Program-made: the position numbers and the translations under genes
Shown: positions 16,108-23,746 of the stretch, one piece after another
Layout: each line of letters begins with the position of its first letter
Numbering within the stretch: position 1 is the stretch's first letter
Notes under the pieces: generated by a model
What the model saw: only the letters and a program-made list of their open reading frames with translations
What the model was told of the DNA's origin: nothing
The model's database searches: none
Source: Streptomyces sp. TSRI0107
GTDB taxonomy: Bacteria > Actinomycetota > Actinomycetes > Streptomycetales > Streptomycetaceae
DNA: 64,000 bases
Direction: 5' to 3'
NCBI RefSeq assembly: GCF_001905845.1
Contig: NZ_LIVZ01000021.1
Location: 1-64,000, forward strand

Positions 16108-16881
16108 TCAAACGCCGACGGGCTTGCCCGGACCAGGCACGTGACGGAAACGGAACGGCTCCGGGTCACGTCCGGCCTGCACGAACCAGCACTCCCCGGT
16201 GCCGTCGCCGGTGACGATCCGCAGCACCGTGTCCGCCACGACCTCGGCCGGGATGATCGGCATTTCCTGCTCGGAGAGCATGTCGCGCAGGTGGTCGATG
16301 ATCCGTGACTCGGCGAACCCCGGGCAGACGGCGTTGAAGCGCACGTTGTGCGGCGCGAGAGCCGGTCCCAGGGAGCGTGCGAGTCCCACGACCGCGTGCT
16401 TGTTGGCCGCGTACAGCGGATCCAGCGGTACCGCCGCCAGCCCCGCCAGGGACGCGGTCGCGACGATCGCCCCTCCGCCGCGGGCCCGCAGCGCCGGCAG
16501 GACCGCATGCGTGCCGAACACCACGCCGTCCAGGTTGGCGCCCATCGCGCGGCGGTAGCGCGCCAGGTCGAAGTCCTCACCGACGCCGCACCCGGACGCC
16601 ACTCCCGCGTTGAGGAACGCGATGTCGACACCACCGCACTGCTGCTCGGCGAATTCCACGAGCGCACGGTTGGCCTCCAGGTCGGAGACGTCGCAGGCGC
16701 GGAAATGGCCGTCGACCATCTCGGCCACCTCGCGGCCGCCCCGCGCGTCGAGGTCCGCGACCACGACGCGCGCCCCCGCCTCCGCCAGCGCCAGCGCCGT
16801 GGCGCGGCCCAGTCCGCTGGCGCCGCCGGTGACGATCGCCACCTTGCCCTCGAGCGCGGCCCCGCTCTCGGCGGCCGTCAC
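16108..16881 (-). CDS. Short-chain dehydrogenase/reductase
   Basis: The 257-residue SDR has the cofactor motif TGGASGLG (18-25), NAG (91-93) and the catalytic set Ser144, Tyr157 and Lys161 (YAANK). Arginine-poor D43 at the end of beta-2 (VVADLD) favours NAD(H). Its ATG overlaps the TGA of the MDR gene by four bases, so the two are translationally coupled and probably act in one pathway. Confidence 0.88.
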   Translation of the reverse strand: MTAAESGAALEGKVAIVTGGASGLGRATALALAEAGARVVVADLDARGGREVAEMVDGHFRACDVSDLEANRALVEFAEQQCGGVDIAFLNAGVASGCGVGEDFDLARYRRAMGANLDGVVFGTHAVLPALRARGGGAIVATASLAGLAAVPLDPLYAANKHAVVGLARSLGPALAPHNVRFNAVCPGFAESRIIDHLRDMLSEQEMPIIPAEVVADTVLRIVTGDGTGECWFVQAGRDPEPFRFRHVPGPGKPVGV

Positions 16882-17885
16882 GCCAGCTCCAGGACGAGCT
16901 TGCCGACGTTCTCACCGCGGAAGAGCATCTGCAGCGTGTCGGGGAAGTCGTCGACGGTCCCCCTGACCACGTGCTCCTTGACCTTGATGCGGCCGGCACC
17001 GATCCAGGCGGCGATCTCCCGGGCGGCCTCCGCGTAGCGCTCGGCGTAGTCGAAGACGACGAAGCCCTCCATACGGGCGCGACGCACCAGCAGCGAGAGG
17101 TAGTTGGAGGGGCCCTTGACCGAAGTGTCGTTGTTGTACTGACTGATGGCACCGCACACCACGACGCGCGCGTGCATCGCCAGTCGGGTGAGGGCCGCGT
17201 CGAGGATGTCGCCCCCCACGTTGTCGAAGTAGACGTCGATGCCGTCCGGGGCGTGGTGGCGCAGCGCCTTCCTGACGTCCTCGGCGCGGTAGTCGATCGC
17301 CGCGTCGAATCCCAGTTCGTCGGTGAGCAGTGCGCACTTCTCCGGCCCTCCGGCGATGCCCACGACCCGGCAGCCCTTGGCCTTCGCGATCTGACCCGCG
17401 ATGGTACCGACCGCGCCGGCCGCTCCCGACACCACTACGGTCTCGCCGTCCTTCAGCGCGCCGACGTCCAGCAGGCCGAAGTAGGCGGTCATGCCGGGCA
17501 TGCCCAGCGCGCCCAGATACGTCGAGGGCGGGGCGAGAGAGGTGTCGATCTTCATGGCGCCCTTGCCGTCGGAGACCACGTACTCCTGGACGCCGAACGT
17601 TCCGACCACGTGATCACCCGGCTGGAAGCCGGGGTGGTTCGATGCGGTGACCTCGATGACCGATCCGGCACGCATCACCTCACCGATGCCCACCGGCGGC
17701 AGGTAGGAGGGACGGTCGTCCAGCCAGCCCCGCATCGCCGGGTCCAGGGAGATCACACGTGTCCGGCCCGCGAACCGGCCCGGGCCCGGTTCATCGACGG
17801 AACCCGCACAGTGCTCCCAGTCCTGGGGTTTGACCTCGCCCACGGGGCGGGCTGCCAGACGGATCTGGCGGTTGGTCGCAGACAT
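16878..17885 (-). CDS. NADP-dependent MDR oxidoreductase (zinc-free, prostaglandin-reductase type)
   Basis: The 335-residue protein belongs to the medium-chain reductases that act on activated double bonds (PTGR/curcumin reductase-like). It shows DPAMRGWLDD near the N-terminus and AAGAVGTIAGQIAKAKGCRV as the nucleotide fold, without catalytic zinc cysteines. The start MSATNRQ at 17885 was chosen; the region upstream holds an operator-like palindrome at 17919-17934. It is the first gene of an operon with the SDR. Confidence 0.87.
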   Translation of the reverse strand: MSATNRQIRLAARPVGEVKPQDWEHCAGSVDEPGPGRFAGRTRVISLDPAMRGWLDDRPSYLPPVGIGEVMRAGSVIEVTASNHPGFQPGDHVVGTFGVQEYVVSDGKGAMKIDTSLAPPSTYLGALGMPGMTAYFGLLDVGALKDGETVVVSGAAGAVGTIAGQIAKAKGCRVVGIAGGPEKCALLTDELGFDAAIDYRAEDVRKALRHHAPDGIDVYFDNVGGDILDAALTRLAMHARVVVCGAISQYNNDTSVKGPSNYLSLLVRRARMEGFVVFDYAERYAEAAREIAAWIGAGRIKVKEHVVRGTVDDFPDTLQMLFRGENVGKLVLELA

Positions 17886-17918
17886 CGCGCCTCCTGTCGT
17901 CGCGGCTCTCCGCGAGGA

Positions 17919-17934
17919 TACCGACCAGTAGGTA
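17919..17934. promoter_or_regulatory. Operator-like palindrome before the MDR/SDR operon
   Basis: TACCGACCAGTAGGTA lies 34 bp upstream of the MDR start and matches the elements at 5667-5682 and 13317-13332. Its position suits a repressor site. Confidence 0.6.
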
Positions 17935-18067
17935 CGTCGGCTGCCGTGACATTGACCACACAGCGCGCTCCACTTCGGACACCGCCGCCCCAACGCCTCA
18001 CCTCGGGGGCACTCCCGGTCAACGAGCCCAGAAGAAGCGCTTGTTGGCGATCAACCCCGGGAAGAAA

Positions 18068-18087
18068 CTTCTACAGCATCGTAGATT
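18068..18087. promoter_or_regulatory. CTTCTAC-N6-GTAGA dyad before tatA
   Basis: CTTCTAC-AGCATC-GTAGATT is the least symmetric of three copies of a dyad in 1.5 kb. It ends 62 bp before the tatA start. Confidence 0.65.
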
Positions 18088-18149
18088 ATCGTGCGTAACC
18101 AGCAGGCCGGCAGCGGTCGGCCTGCACCACCTGGGAAAGGGCCTACCTG

Positions 18150-18374
18150 ATGTTCGGCTTGAGCGAGCTCGCCGTGATCCTCGTCGTCGTGATCGTGGTC
18201 CTCGCGATCAAAAGGCTGCCCGAACTGACCCGCTCGGCCGGTAAGGCCGCCCGGATCCTCAAGAGCGAGACCAAGGCGCTGAAGGAGCAGGATTCCCCCA
18301 AGGGAGCCGCAGGCTCCGGCACCGTGGTCACCGGCACGGTGATCGAGCGGGAGGAACCGCCGTCTCACAGCTGA
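18150..18374 (+). CDS. tatA: TatA-type Sec-independent translocase subunit
   Basis: The 74-residue protein has one N-terminal membrane helix (about 3-20), the FG hinge-like MFGLSELAVI start and an amphipathic helix KRLPELTRSAGKAARILK, all typical of TatA/E. TatA oligomers form the conduit of the twin-arginine pathway. No tatC or tatB gene is adjacent, so this is an orphan, possibly secondary, TatA. The ATG follows GGGAAAGGG. A CTTCTAC dyad lies 62 bp upstream, as for the next two genes. Confidence 0.85.
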   Translation: MFGLSELAVILVVVIVVLAIKRLPELTRSAGKAARILKSETKALKEQDSPKGAAGSGTVVTGTVIEREEPPSHS

Positions 18375-18439
18375 CGGGAGTGCGGGACTTCCGTACCGCG
18401 AGGGCGGATCGCCCCCCGTCCGCGCCCCGACCCCCTATG

Positions 18440-18459
18440 CTTCTACACACTTGTAGAAG
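18440..18459. promoter_or_regulatory. CTTCTAC-N6-GTAGAAG dyad before the Spo0M-like gene
   Basis: CTTCTAC-ACACTT-GTAGAAG is a perfect inverted repeat; the pairing extends to eight bases per arm. It ends 59 bp before the start codon of the Spo0M-like gene. Confidence 0.75.
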
Positions 18460-18518
18460 GGGTGGTCGGCGGCATCACCCCTCAGCGACGCACGCACGTG
18501 TAGGGAGTGGACGCCACA

Positions 18519-19496
18519 ATGGTGTTCAAACGACTGCTCGGCTCGCTCGGCGTAGGCGGTCCCACCGTCGACACGGTCCTCGACCCGGGACCGGTCCAGC
18601 CCGGCGGCACGCTCTCCGGCCAGGTCCATCTCAAGGGCGGCAACGCCGGCTTCGACATCGAGCACATCACGCTGGAGCTGGTGGCCCGGGTAGAGGCCGA
18701 GCACGACGACGGGGAGAGCGAGGGCGTCGTCGCCTTCGAGCGCTACACCGTCGGTGGCGGCTTCCGGCTCGCCGAGGGCGAGCAGCGCAGTGTGCCGTTC
18801 AGCGTGACCCTGCCGTGGGAGACCCCGATCACCGAGCTGTACGGCCAGCCGCTGGGCATCGTCCTCGGTGTGCGCACGGAGCTGTCGGTGGCCGGCGCCA
18901 AGGACAAGGGAGACCTGGACCCGCTGACCGTCGGCCCGCTGCCCGCCCAGGAGGCGATCCTCGAAGCGCTCGGCCAACTCGGCTTCGGCTTCGAGTCCGC
19001 CGACCTGGAGTACGGACGCATCGGCGGCACGGGACAGCAACTGCCCTTCTACCAGGAGATAGAGATCACCCCGTCGCCGCAGTACGCGCACCAGGTGAAC
19101 GAGATCGAGGTGACCTTCCTCGCGAGCCCCGGCGGCCTGGAGGTCGTCCTGGAGGCCGACAAGCGCGGCGGCTTCCTCACCTCGGGCCACGACGCGCTCA
19201 CCCGCTTCACCGTCGGCCATCACGACGCCCGCGACTGGAACACCGAGGTCGACGCCTGGATCCGTCAACTGGTCGAGCACCGGGCCTCGTACGGCGCTCA
19301 CGGCGACCCGTACGCCGGCCACGGACGCTACGGGCACGACGGGCACGACGACCACCACCGGTCCGGGCCCGGCATGGGGACGGCCGCCGCCGCGGGCGCC
19401 GCCGGGCTGGCGGTGGGCGTCGTCGGCGGCATGGTCGCGGCCGAAGTGGTCGACGAGGTCGGGGACTTCTTCGAGGGCGACGAGGACGAGGGCTGA
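18519..19496 (+). CDS. Spo0M-like (arrestin-fold) sporulation-control protein
   Basis: The 325-residue protein starts MVFKRLLGSLGVGGPTVDTVL and carries the arrestin-like Spo0M domain over about residues 1-240. A His/Asp/Gly-rich stretch follows (about 262-292), then a small hydrophobic AAAAGAAGLAVGVVGG segment and an acidic tail. Spo0M in Bacillus affects sporulation and cytoskeletal contacts; the role in actinomycetes is not settled. ATG 18519 follows AGGGAGTGG. The dyad at 18440-18459 suggests common control with tatA and the TerB gene. Confidence 0.82.
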   Translation: MVFKRLLGSLGVGGPTVDTVLDPGPVQPGGTLSGQVHLKGGNAGFDIEHITLELVARVEAEHDDGESEGVVAFERYTVGGGFRLAEGEQRSVPFSVTLPWETPITELYGQPLGIVLGVRTELSVAGAKDKGDLDPLTVGPLPAQEAILEALGQLGFGFESADLEYGRIGGTGQQLPFYQEIEITPSPQYAHQVNEIEVTFLASPGGLEVVLEADKRGGFLTSGHDALTRFTVGHHDARDWNTEVDAWIRQLVEHRASYGAHGDPYAGHGRYGHDGHDDHHRSGPGMGTAAAAGAAGLAVGVVGGMVAAEVVDEVGDFFEGDEDEG

Positions 19497-19528
19497 GCGA
19501 TCGCCCTCGGCGGGAACCATCGCGCTAA

Positions 19529-19548
19529 CTTCTACGTTGCTGTAGAAG
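19529..19548. promoter_or_regulatory. CTTCTAC-N6-GTAGAAG dyad before the TerB gene
   Basis: CTTCTAC-GTTGCT-GTAGAAG is a perfect inverted repeat with seven-base arms. It ends 68 bp before the TerB start codon, nearly the same distance as in the two preceding genes. Confidence 0.75.
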
Positions 19549-19616
19549 ATGCGGGCGTCCGACCGGGCGCCCGCCGCGACCCCCCCGTATCCAGTTGTAT
19601 CCAGTTTGGAGTTCTC

Positions 19617-20072
19617 ATGGCCCTGTGGGACCGCGTCAAGGAGTCCGCGTCGACGATGCAGACCCAGCTCGTGGCGAAGAAGAACGACCTCAAGAGCGGC
19701 GCCTTCCGCGATGCGAGCATGGCCATGTGCGCGCTCGTCGCAGCCGCCGACGGCACGGTCGACCCCTCCGAGCGGCAGCGCGTGGCCCAGCTGATCGCCA
19801 CCAACGAAGTGCTGCGGAACTTCGACGCCGACGACCTGCGGCGCCGCTTCGAGCAGAACCTGGACAAACTCGCCACGGACTTCGCATTCGGCAAGGTGAG
19901 CGTCATGCAGGAGATCGCCAAGGCGAAGAAGAAGCCGGCCGAGGCCCGTGCCGTCATCCAGATCGGCATCGTCATCGGCGGCGCCGACGGCGACTTCGAC
20001 AAGGACGAGCAGGCCGTGGTCCGCGAGGCGTGCTACGCCCTCGGTCTGCCGCCGCACGAGTTCGACCTCTGA
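19617..20072 (+). CDS. TerB-family (tellurite resistance-like) protein
   Basis: The 151-residue all-helical protein has the two TerB half-repeats with acidic metal-site-like loops AAADGTVDPSE (about 42-52) and GGADGDFDKDE (about 121-131). TerB links Ter stress-response complexes at the inner membrane in other bacteria; here there is no full ter operon, although a double-TerD protein is encoded at 48011-49303. It follows the Spo0M-like gene and has its own CTTCTAC dyad. Confidence 0.87.
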   Translation: MALWDRVKESASTMQTQLVAKKNDLKSGAFRDASMAMCALVAAADGTVDPSERQRVAQLIATNEVLRNFDADDLRRRFEQNLDKLATDFAFGKVSVMQEIAKAKKKPAEARAVIQIGIVIGGADGDFDKDEQAVVREACYALGLPPHEFDL

Positions 20073-20169
20073 CCTGACGAGGATCTGCGGCGGGCCGACG
20101 ACCTTCGGACGGCCTTCGGCGCCGGCCCGCCGCACCCGCCGCACCCACTGGGACTTGACCGGGTCCGGG

Positions 20170-21114
20170 TCAAAGCGGCGTCGCCGCGCGCAGGATGAGG
20201 ACCATCGTCACGGCCGAGTTCGCCGACGACATCGCCGACACGGCCGTCCCCACGGCCGCGCCCCATGCCGCCAGACCCACCGACGTGAACACCGACGTGA
20301 ACACCGACGGCCAGCCGCGGGCCACGGGAGCGGGCCCGAGCAGGGCCGCCACCCTGCGCGGCACCGGCCCGGCCGCGGCGAAACCCGCCAGGGTGGCCAC
20401 GGGCGTCCCGCGCGACACGAGTGCCGCCTTGCCGATCGCGCGGGCCACGGTCCGCCGGCTGCCGACCGCCTGGGCCGCGTCCTCGTCCGCCCACCGTTCC
20501 GCCGCGTACGTCACCGCCGTCCGCAGTGGCCGCAGGAAGGGATTGGCCCGCGCGGCCAGCTGGACCGCGAGGAGGAAACGATGATGGCGGGCGGCGAGAT
20601 GAGCCCGCTCATGGGCGAACAGCGCCCGGCGCTCGGCCGGTTCGAGACAGTCCAGCAGGGCCGTGGTCACCACCACGCGACCCCTCCGGCCACCCGGCAG
20701 CGCGTAAGCGTAAGGGTCGTCGTCCGGCAGGACGGCAACCTCCGTCTCCCGCAGCCCGGCCAGCGCCCGGTGAGCACGACGGCGCACCCGGCCGTGCCGC
20801 CACAGCATCCGGCCGCACGCCACCAGCACCGCGCACAGAGCGGGAATCGCCGCCTTGCCGACCACCTCGTCGTACGGCACCGCCTCGCGCACTTCGGGGT
20901 CCGACCAGCCGTCCGGCAGCGGATTGCCGGGGAGCTGGGCGGTGCCGACCACCATCACCAGGCCCAGGCACACCGTGCTGCACGCCGCCATCACCGCGGC
21001 CACCCCGGTCAGCAGCCGGGCCGTGGTGCGCGGGTGCAGATGCTGCTCGGCGAGGCGCGCGATCGGCCACGCCGTCAGGGGCAGCACCAGCGGCAGAAAA
21101 ACGAACACCCCCAT
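20170..21114 (-). CDS. M56-family membrane metalloprotease (BlaR1-like, without sensor domain)
   Basis: The 314-residue protein has several membrane helices and the zinc motif HERAH in FAHERAHLAARHH (about residue 166). It lacks a C-terminal penicillin-binding sensor, as do most Streptomyces M56 proteins. It follows the BlaI-type repressor gene after six bases; the protease probably inactivates that repressor on an envelope signal. It converges on the TerB gene. Confidence 0.87.
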   Translation of the reverse strand: MGVFVFLPLVLPLTAWPIARLAEQHLHPRTTARLLTGVAAVMAACSTVCLGLVMVVGTAQLPGNPLPDGWSDPEVREAVPYDEVVGKAAIPALCAVLVACGRMLWRHGRVRRRAHRALAGLRETEVAVLPDDDPYAYALPGGRRGRVVVTTALLDCLEPAERRALFAHERAHLAARHHRFLLAVQLAARANPFLRPLRTAVTYAAERWADEDAAQAVGSRRTVARAIGKAALVSRGTPVATLAGFAAAGPVPRRVAALLGPAPVARGWPSVFTSVFTSVGLAAWGAAVGTAVSAMSSANSAVTMVLILRAATPL

Positions 21115-21120
21115 GGAGCT

Positions 21121-21576
21121 TCAGTCGTCCTCTTCGTCCCTGGCCCGGCTCAGCAATTCTCTCAGCAGCCGTTCGTCGTCCGGTCCCAGGCTGGTGACGA
21201 AGCTGGCCAGCACCGCCTCACGGTCGCTCTCGGCGTCCAGCACCTTGCGCATCTTGTGCGCGGCCAGTCCCGCCTGATCCGAGGCCGGCGTCCAGGCGAA
21301 GGACCGGCCCGCCCGCTCGCGCGTGACCGCCCCCTTGGCCAGCAGCCGGGTCAGGATGGTGATCACCGTCGTATAGGCGAGGTCTCCGCCCAGGCGCTCC
21401 TGCACCCAGCCGGCCGTCGCCGGGCCGTCCGCTTCCCGCAGTGCCGACAGGACCAGAGCCTCGAGCTCCCCCTGCCCCCGCCGCCGGGAACGCTGCCGCT
21501 GCTCCTCCGTCACGCCCTGTCTCCATCCGCCGCCGTCCGTTTCCCGGGCGGACATCGTATAGACGCCCATGGTCAC
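21121..21576 (-). CDS. BlaI/MecI/CopY-family repressor
   Basis: The 151-residue protein has the BlaI winged helix (GELEALVLSALREADGPATAGWVQERLG then YTTVITILTRLLAKGAVTRERAGR) and the C-terminal dimer region. Start choice between 21576, 21570 and 21555 is open. It is paired with the M56 protease gene downstream, the usual signal/repressor module. I could not see a clear BlaI-type TACA-N2-TGTA operator in its own upstream region. Confidence 0.87.
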   Translation of the reverse strand: MTMGVYTMSARETDGGGWRQGVTEEQRQRSRRRGQGELEALVLSALREADGPATAGWVQERLGGDLAYTTVITILTRLLAKGAVTRERAGRSFAWTPASDQAGLAAHKMRKVLDAESDREAVLASFVTSLGPDDERLLRELLSRARDEEDD

Positions 21577-21674
21577 GTTCGGGCGATCGGTACGTCACAG
21601 CGGCCGGCGTCGCCTGCCGGCCGGCTCTCTCCGCAGGCGCTCCGCTCCCAAGCGCTCCAACCGCTCCCCCCTTG

Positions 21675-22793
21675 CTACTTCCGCACGACGCCCTCGCCCT
21701 TCCCCGTCAGGGTCATGCTCTTCCGGAAGGCCCAGTCCATCCTCGGCTCCATGGCGAACCGGAGAACCTTCCGTACGGGTGAAGTGCACAGCAGGGTCAC
21801 GACCGCGGCGGCGATGAGGGAAACGGTGATCTCGCCCAGCGGCTGGTGGAACCAGTCGAGGCGGGACCAGTGCCAGTGGTTGGCGGCCTGGATGACGAAG
21901 CCGTGCAGCAGATAGCCGTAGAGCGTTCCCGCGCCCAGCGCCGTGATCCACATGCGGCGTCCGGGCACCCAGGCGAGGAAGCAGGCGACCAGGATCGTCG
22001 AGCAGCCGAAGACGGCCAGGGTCATGAGCGGCCCGTACCAGGCGGGGACGCCGAAGTCCTCGGCGGCGGCGCGGTGGAAGAACCAGGCGTAGTCCATCCG
22101 GGGGACCGCCCAGTACGCGACCATCAGCGCACCCGCGAAGACCGGCACGGCCATGACGCGCACTCGCCACCGGCGCACCAGCCGGAAGTGCTCCTGCTTC
22201 AGGCACAGGCCGAGCACGAAGTACGGCAGGAACTGCAGCGCGCGTTGCAGGTCGAGGTCCTTGCCGATGGACGGCGAGAGCGTCGCCAGGGCCGCGACGC
22301 CGAGGGCGACGGGCAGCGGCCACCGCACGCTCTTCCAGATGGGGGTGGTCAGGCGCCAGACGAGCAGCGCCGCGAGGAACCACGTCAGATACAGGGGGTC
22401 CAGCAGGCTGACCTGGCGGTCGGGGACGCCGTCGCTCCACCGGGTGAAGTAGGTGTACGCCGTCTCGAAGACGACGTACGGAACGGCGACGCCGGTGATC
22501 AGGCGCTTGATCTTCCCCGGGCTCGCGTCGAAGCCGCGCGAGAAGTAGCCCGAGATCACGATGAACGCCGGCATGTGAAAGGCGTAGACGACCATGTAAA
22601 GCGCGGTGACGGCGCGGCTTCCCGAGCGCAGCGGCTCCCAGGCGTGCCCCATCGCGACCAGCACGATCGCCACGTATTTGGCGTTGTCGAAGAAGGCGTC
22701 CCGCCGCTTCGCCTGCGCGGGCCCGGTCTTCTGCACGGCCGTGGGTGCCGAAGCCGCCGCCTGAGCGGGCACAGCCTCGGCGATGCCGCTCAC
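21675..22793 (-). CDS. Acyltransferase 3 family membrane protein
   Basis: The 372-residue protein has about ten membrane helices and the acyltransferase 3 (OafA/fucose-4-O-acetylase-like) start DNAKYVAIVLVAMGHAW, including the conserved histidine, followed by FHMPAFIVISGYFSR. Such enzymes move acyl groups onto extracellular sugars, lipids or antibiotics. The cytoplasmic N-terminus is Ala/Gln-rich. No glycan cluster is nearby, so the acceptor is unknown. Confidence 0.85.
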   Translation of the reverse strand: MSGIAEAVPAQAAASAPTAVQKTGPAQAKRRDAFFDNAKYVAIVLVAMGHAWEPLRSGSRAVTALYMVVYAFHMPAFIVISGYFSRGFDASPGKIKRLITGVAVPYVVFETAYTYFTRWSDGVPDRQVSLLDPLYLTWFLAALLVWRLTTPIWKSVRWPLPVALGVAALATLSPSIGKDLDLQRALQFLPYFVLGLCLKQEHFRLVRRWRVRVMAVPVFAGALMVAYWAVPRMDYAWFFHRAAAEDFGVPAWYGPLMTLAVFGCSTILVACFLAWVPGRRMWITALGAGTLYGYLLHGFVIQAANHWHWSRLDWFHQPLGEITVSLIAAAVVTLLCTSPVRKVLRFAMEPRMDWAFRKSMTLTGKGEGVVRK

Positions 22794-22989
22794 CGCTCCC
22801 CCCGTCCAGCTCGTGCGGAACCAGCGCGAAGAGGAGCGCGCCTAGCGCGTCTTTCAAGGCGTACGGCTGCGATGTGGAGGCACGGCATCCGGAGCGTCTT
22901 GCCCCTTCGCGGCGAAGTAAACATCTCGCGCGCATGGAGCGGTGGCCGTCCCGTCGACGGCGTGCCGCCCCATGCGCGTTCCTTCGGCC

Positions 22990-23028
22990 CCGTGAGGCGC
23001 GCGGCGAGCCCGTGCGCCTCACGGGGTC
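22990..23028 (-). terminator. Hairpin downstream of the TauE gene
   Basis: A perfect 13-bp stem (22990-23002 with 23016-23028) with a 13-base loop lies eight bases beyond the TauE stop on the same strand. It should end the permease/amidohydrolase/TauE transcript. Confidence 0.75.
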
Positions 23029-23035
23029 GTACCAC

Positions 23036-23746
23036 TCACCCCCCGAGCATCAGGACGAGGCCGGAGACCAGGGCGAAGACCAGCACGAACAGGCGCATCC
23101 TGCGGGCGTCCAGACGGTGGTGCACCAGGCGGCTGAGCCACGCGCCGACAGCGATCGCCGGCAGCAGGAGGGCAGCCTGGCCGAGCTCTGCGACCTCCGC
23201 CTTGCCGGTACCGAACAGCAGCGCCAGGGAGGCGACCTCCCCGACGAGAAAGCACGCGGCGACGGTCGAGCGCAGTTCGGCGGGCGGCCGATGCTGGTAG
23301 ACCAGCGCGAGCGGGGGCCCGCCGACGCCGGTCGCGGTCTCCGTCAGTCCGGTCACCGCCCCCGCGCCGACATACGCGGCCCGGCCGGGCGTGAACGCGG
23401 GCGCGGCCAGGCTCACGACGGCTGCGAGCACGGTGGCGACGCCCACGAACACGCCGAGGCTGTGTTCCGGGATCAGCCAGAGCAGCGCCAGTCCGGCCGG
23501 GGTGGCCGCGAGCCGCGCCCCGGTGATCCAGCCCGCCCCCCGCAGGTCGAGCGAGGCCCGTTCCCGCCAGGCGACGTAGAGGTTGAGCGGGATCATCGCC
23601 GCCAGGACGAAGACCGGAACCAGCCGGGCATCGAGCATCCCGGCCACCGGCGCGACGATCAGCGCGAAGCCGAGCCCGCTGCTGCCCTGGACGAACGCGG
23701 CCACGGCCACCGTGACGGCGAGGACCGTCAGCATCTCCGAGGTCAC
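23036..23746 (-). CDS. TauE/SafE-family sulfite/organic anion exporter
   Basis: The 236-residue protein has about eight hydrophobic helices and the TauE signature FVQGSSGLGFALIVAP near the N-terminus and TGLTETATGVGGPPLAL in the middle. The GTG start at 23746 overlaps the amidohydrolase TGA (GTGA), so translation is coupled; an internal ATG at 23734 is less likely. It is the third gene of a leftward operon under probable LacI-type control. The substrate may relate to the deaminated product, but this is inference. Confidence 0.82.
   Translation of the reverse strand: MTSEMLTVLAVTVAVAAFVQGSSGLGFALIVAPVAGMLDARLVPVFVLAAMIPLNLYVAWRERASLDLRGAGWITGARLAATPAGLALLWLIPEHSLGVFVGVATVLAAVVSLAAPAFTPGRAAYVGAGAVTGLTETATGVGGPPLALVYQHRPPAELRSTVAACFLVGEVASLALLFGTGKAEVAELGQAALLLPAIAVGAWLSRLVHHRLDARRMRLFVLVFALVSGLVLMLGG

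Noticed and set aside
18068..19548. CTTCTAC dyads as BlaI operators
   Set aside because: BlaI/CopY-type sites are TACA-N2-TGTA; here the TAC and GTA half-sites are six bases apart. The BlaI gene's own promoter lacks the dyad.
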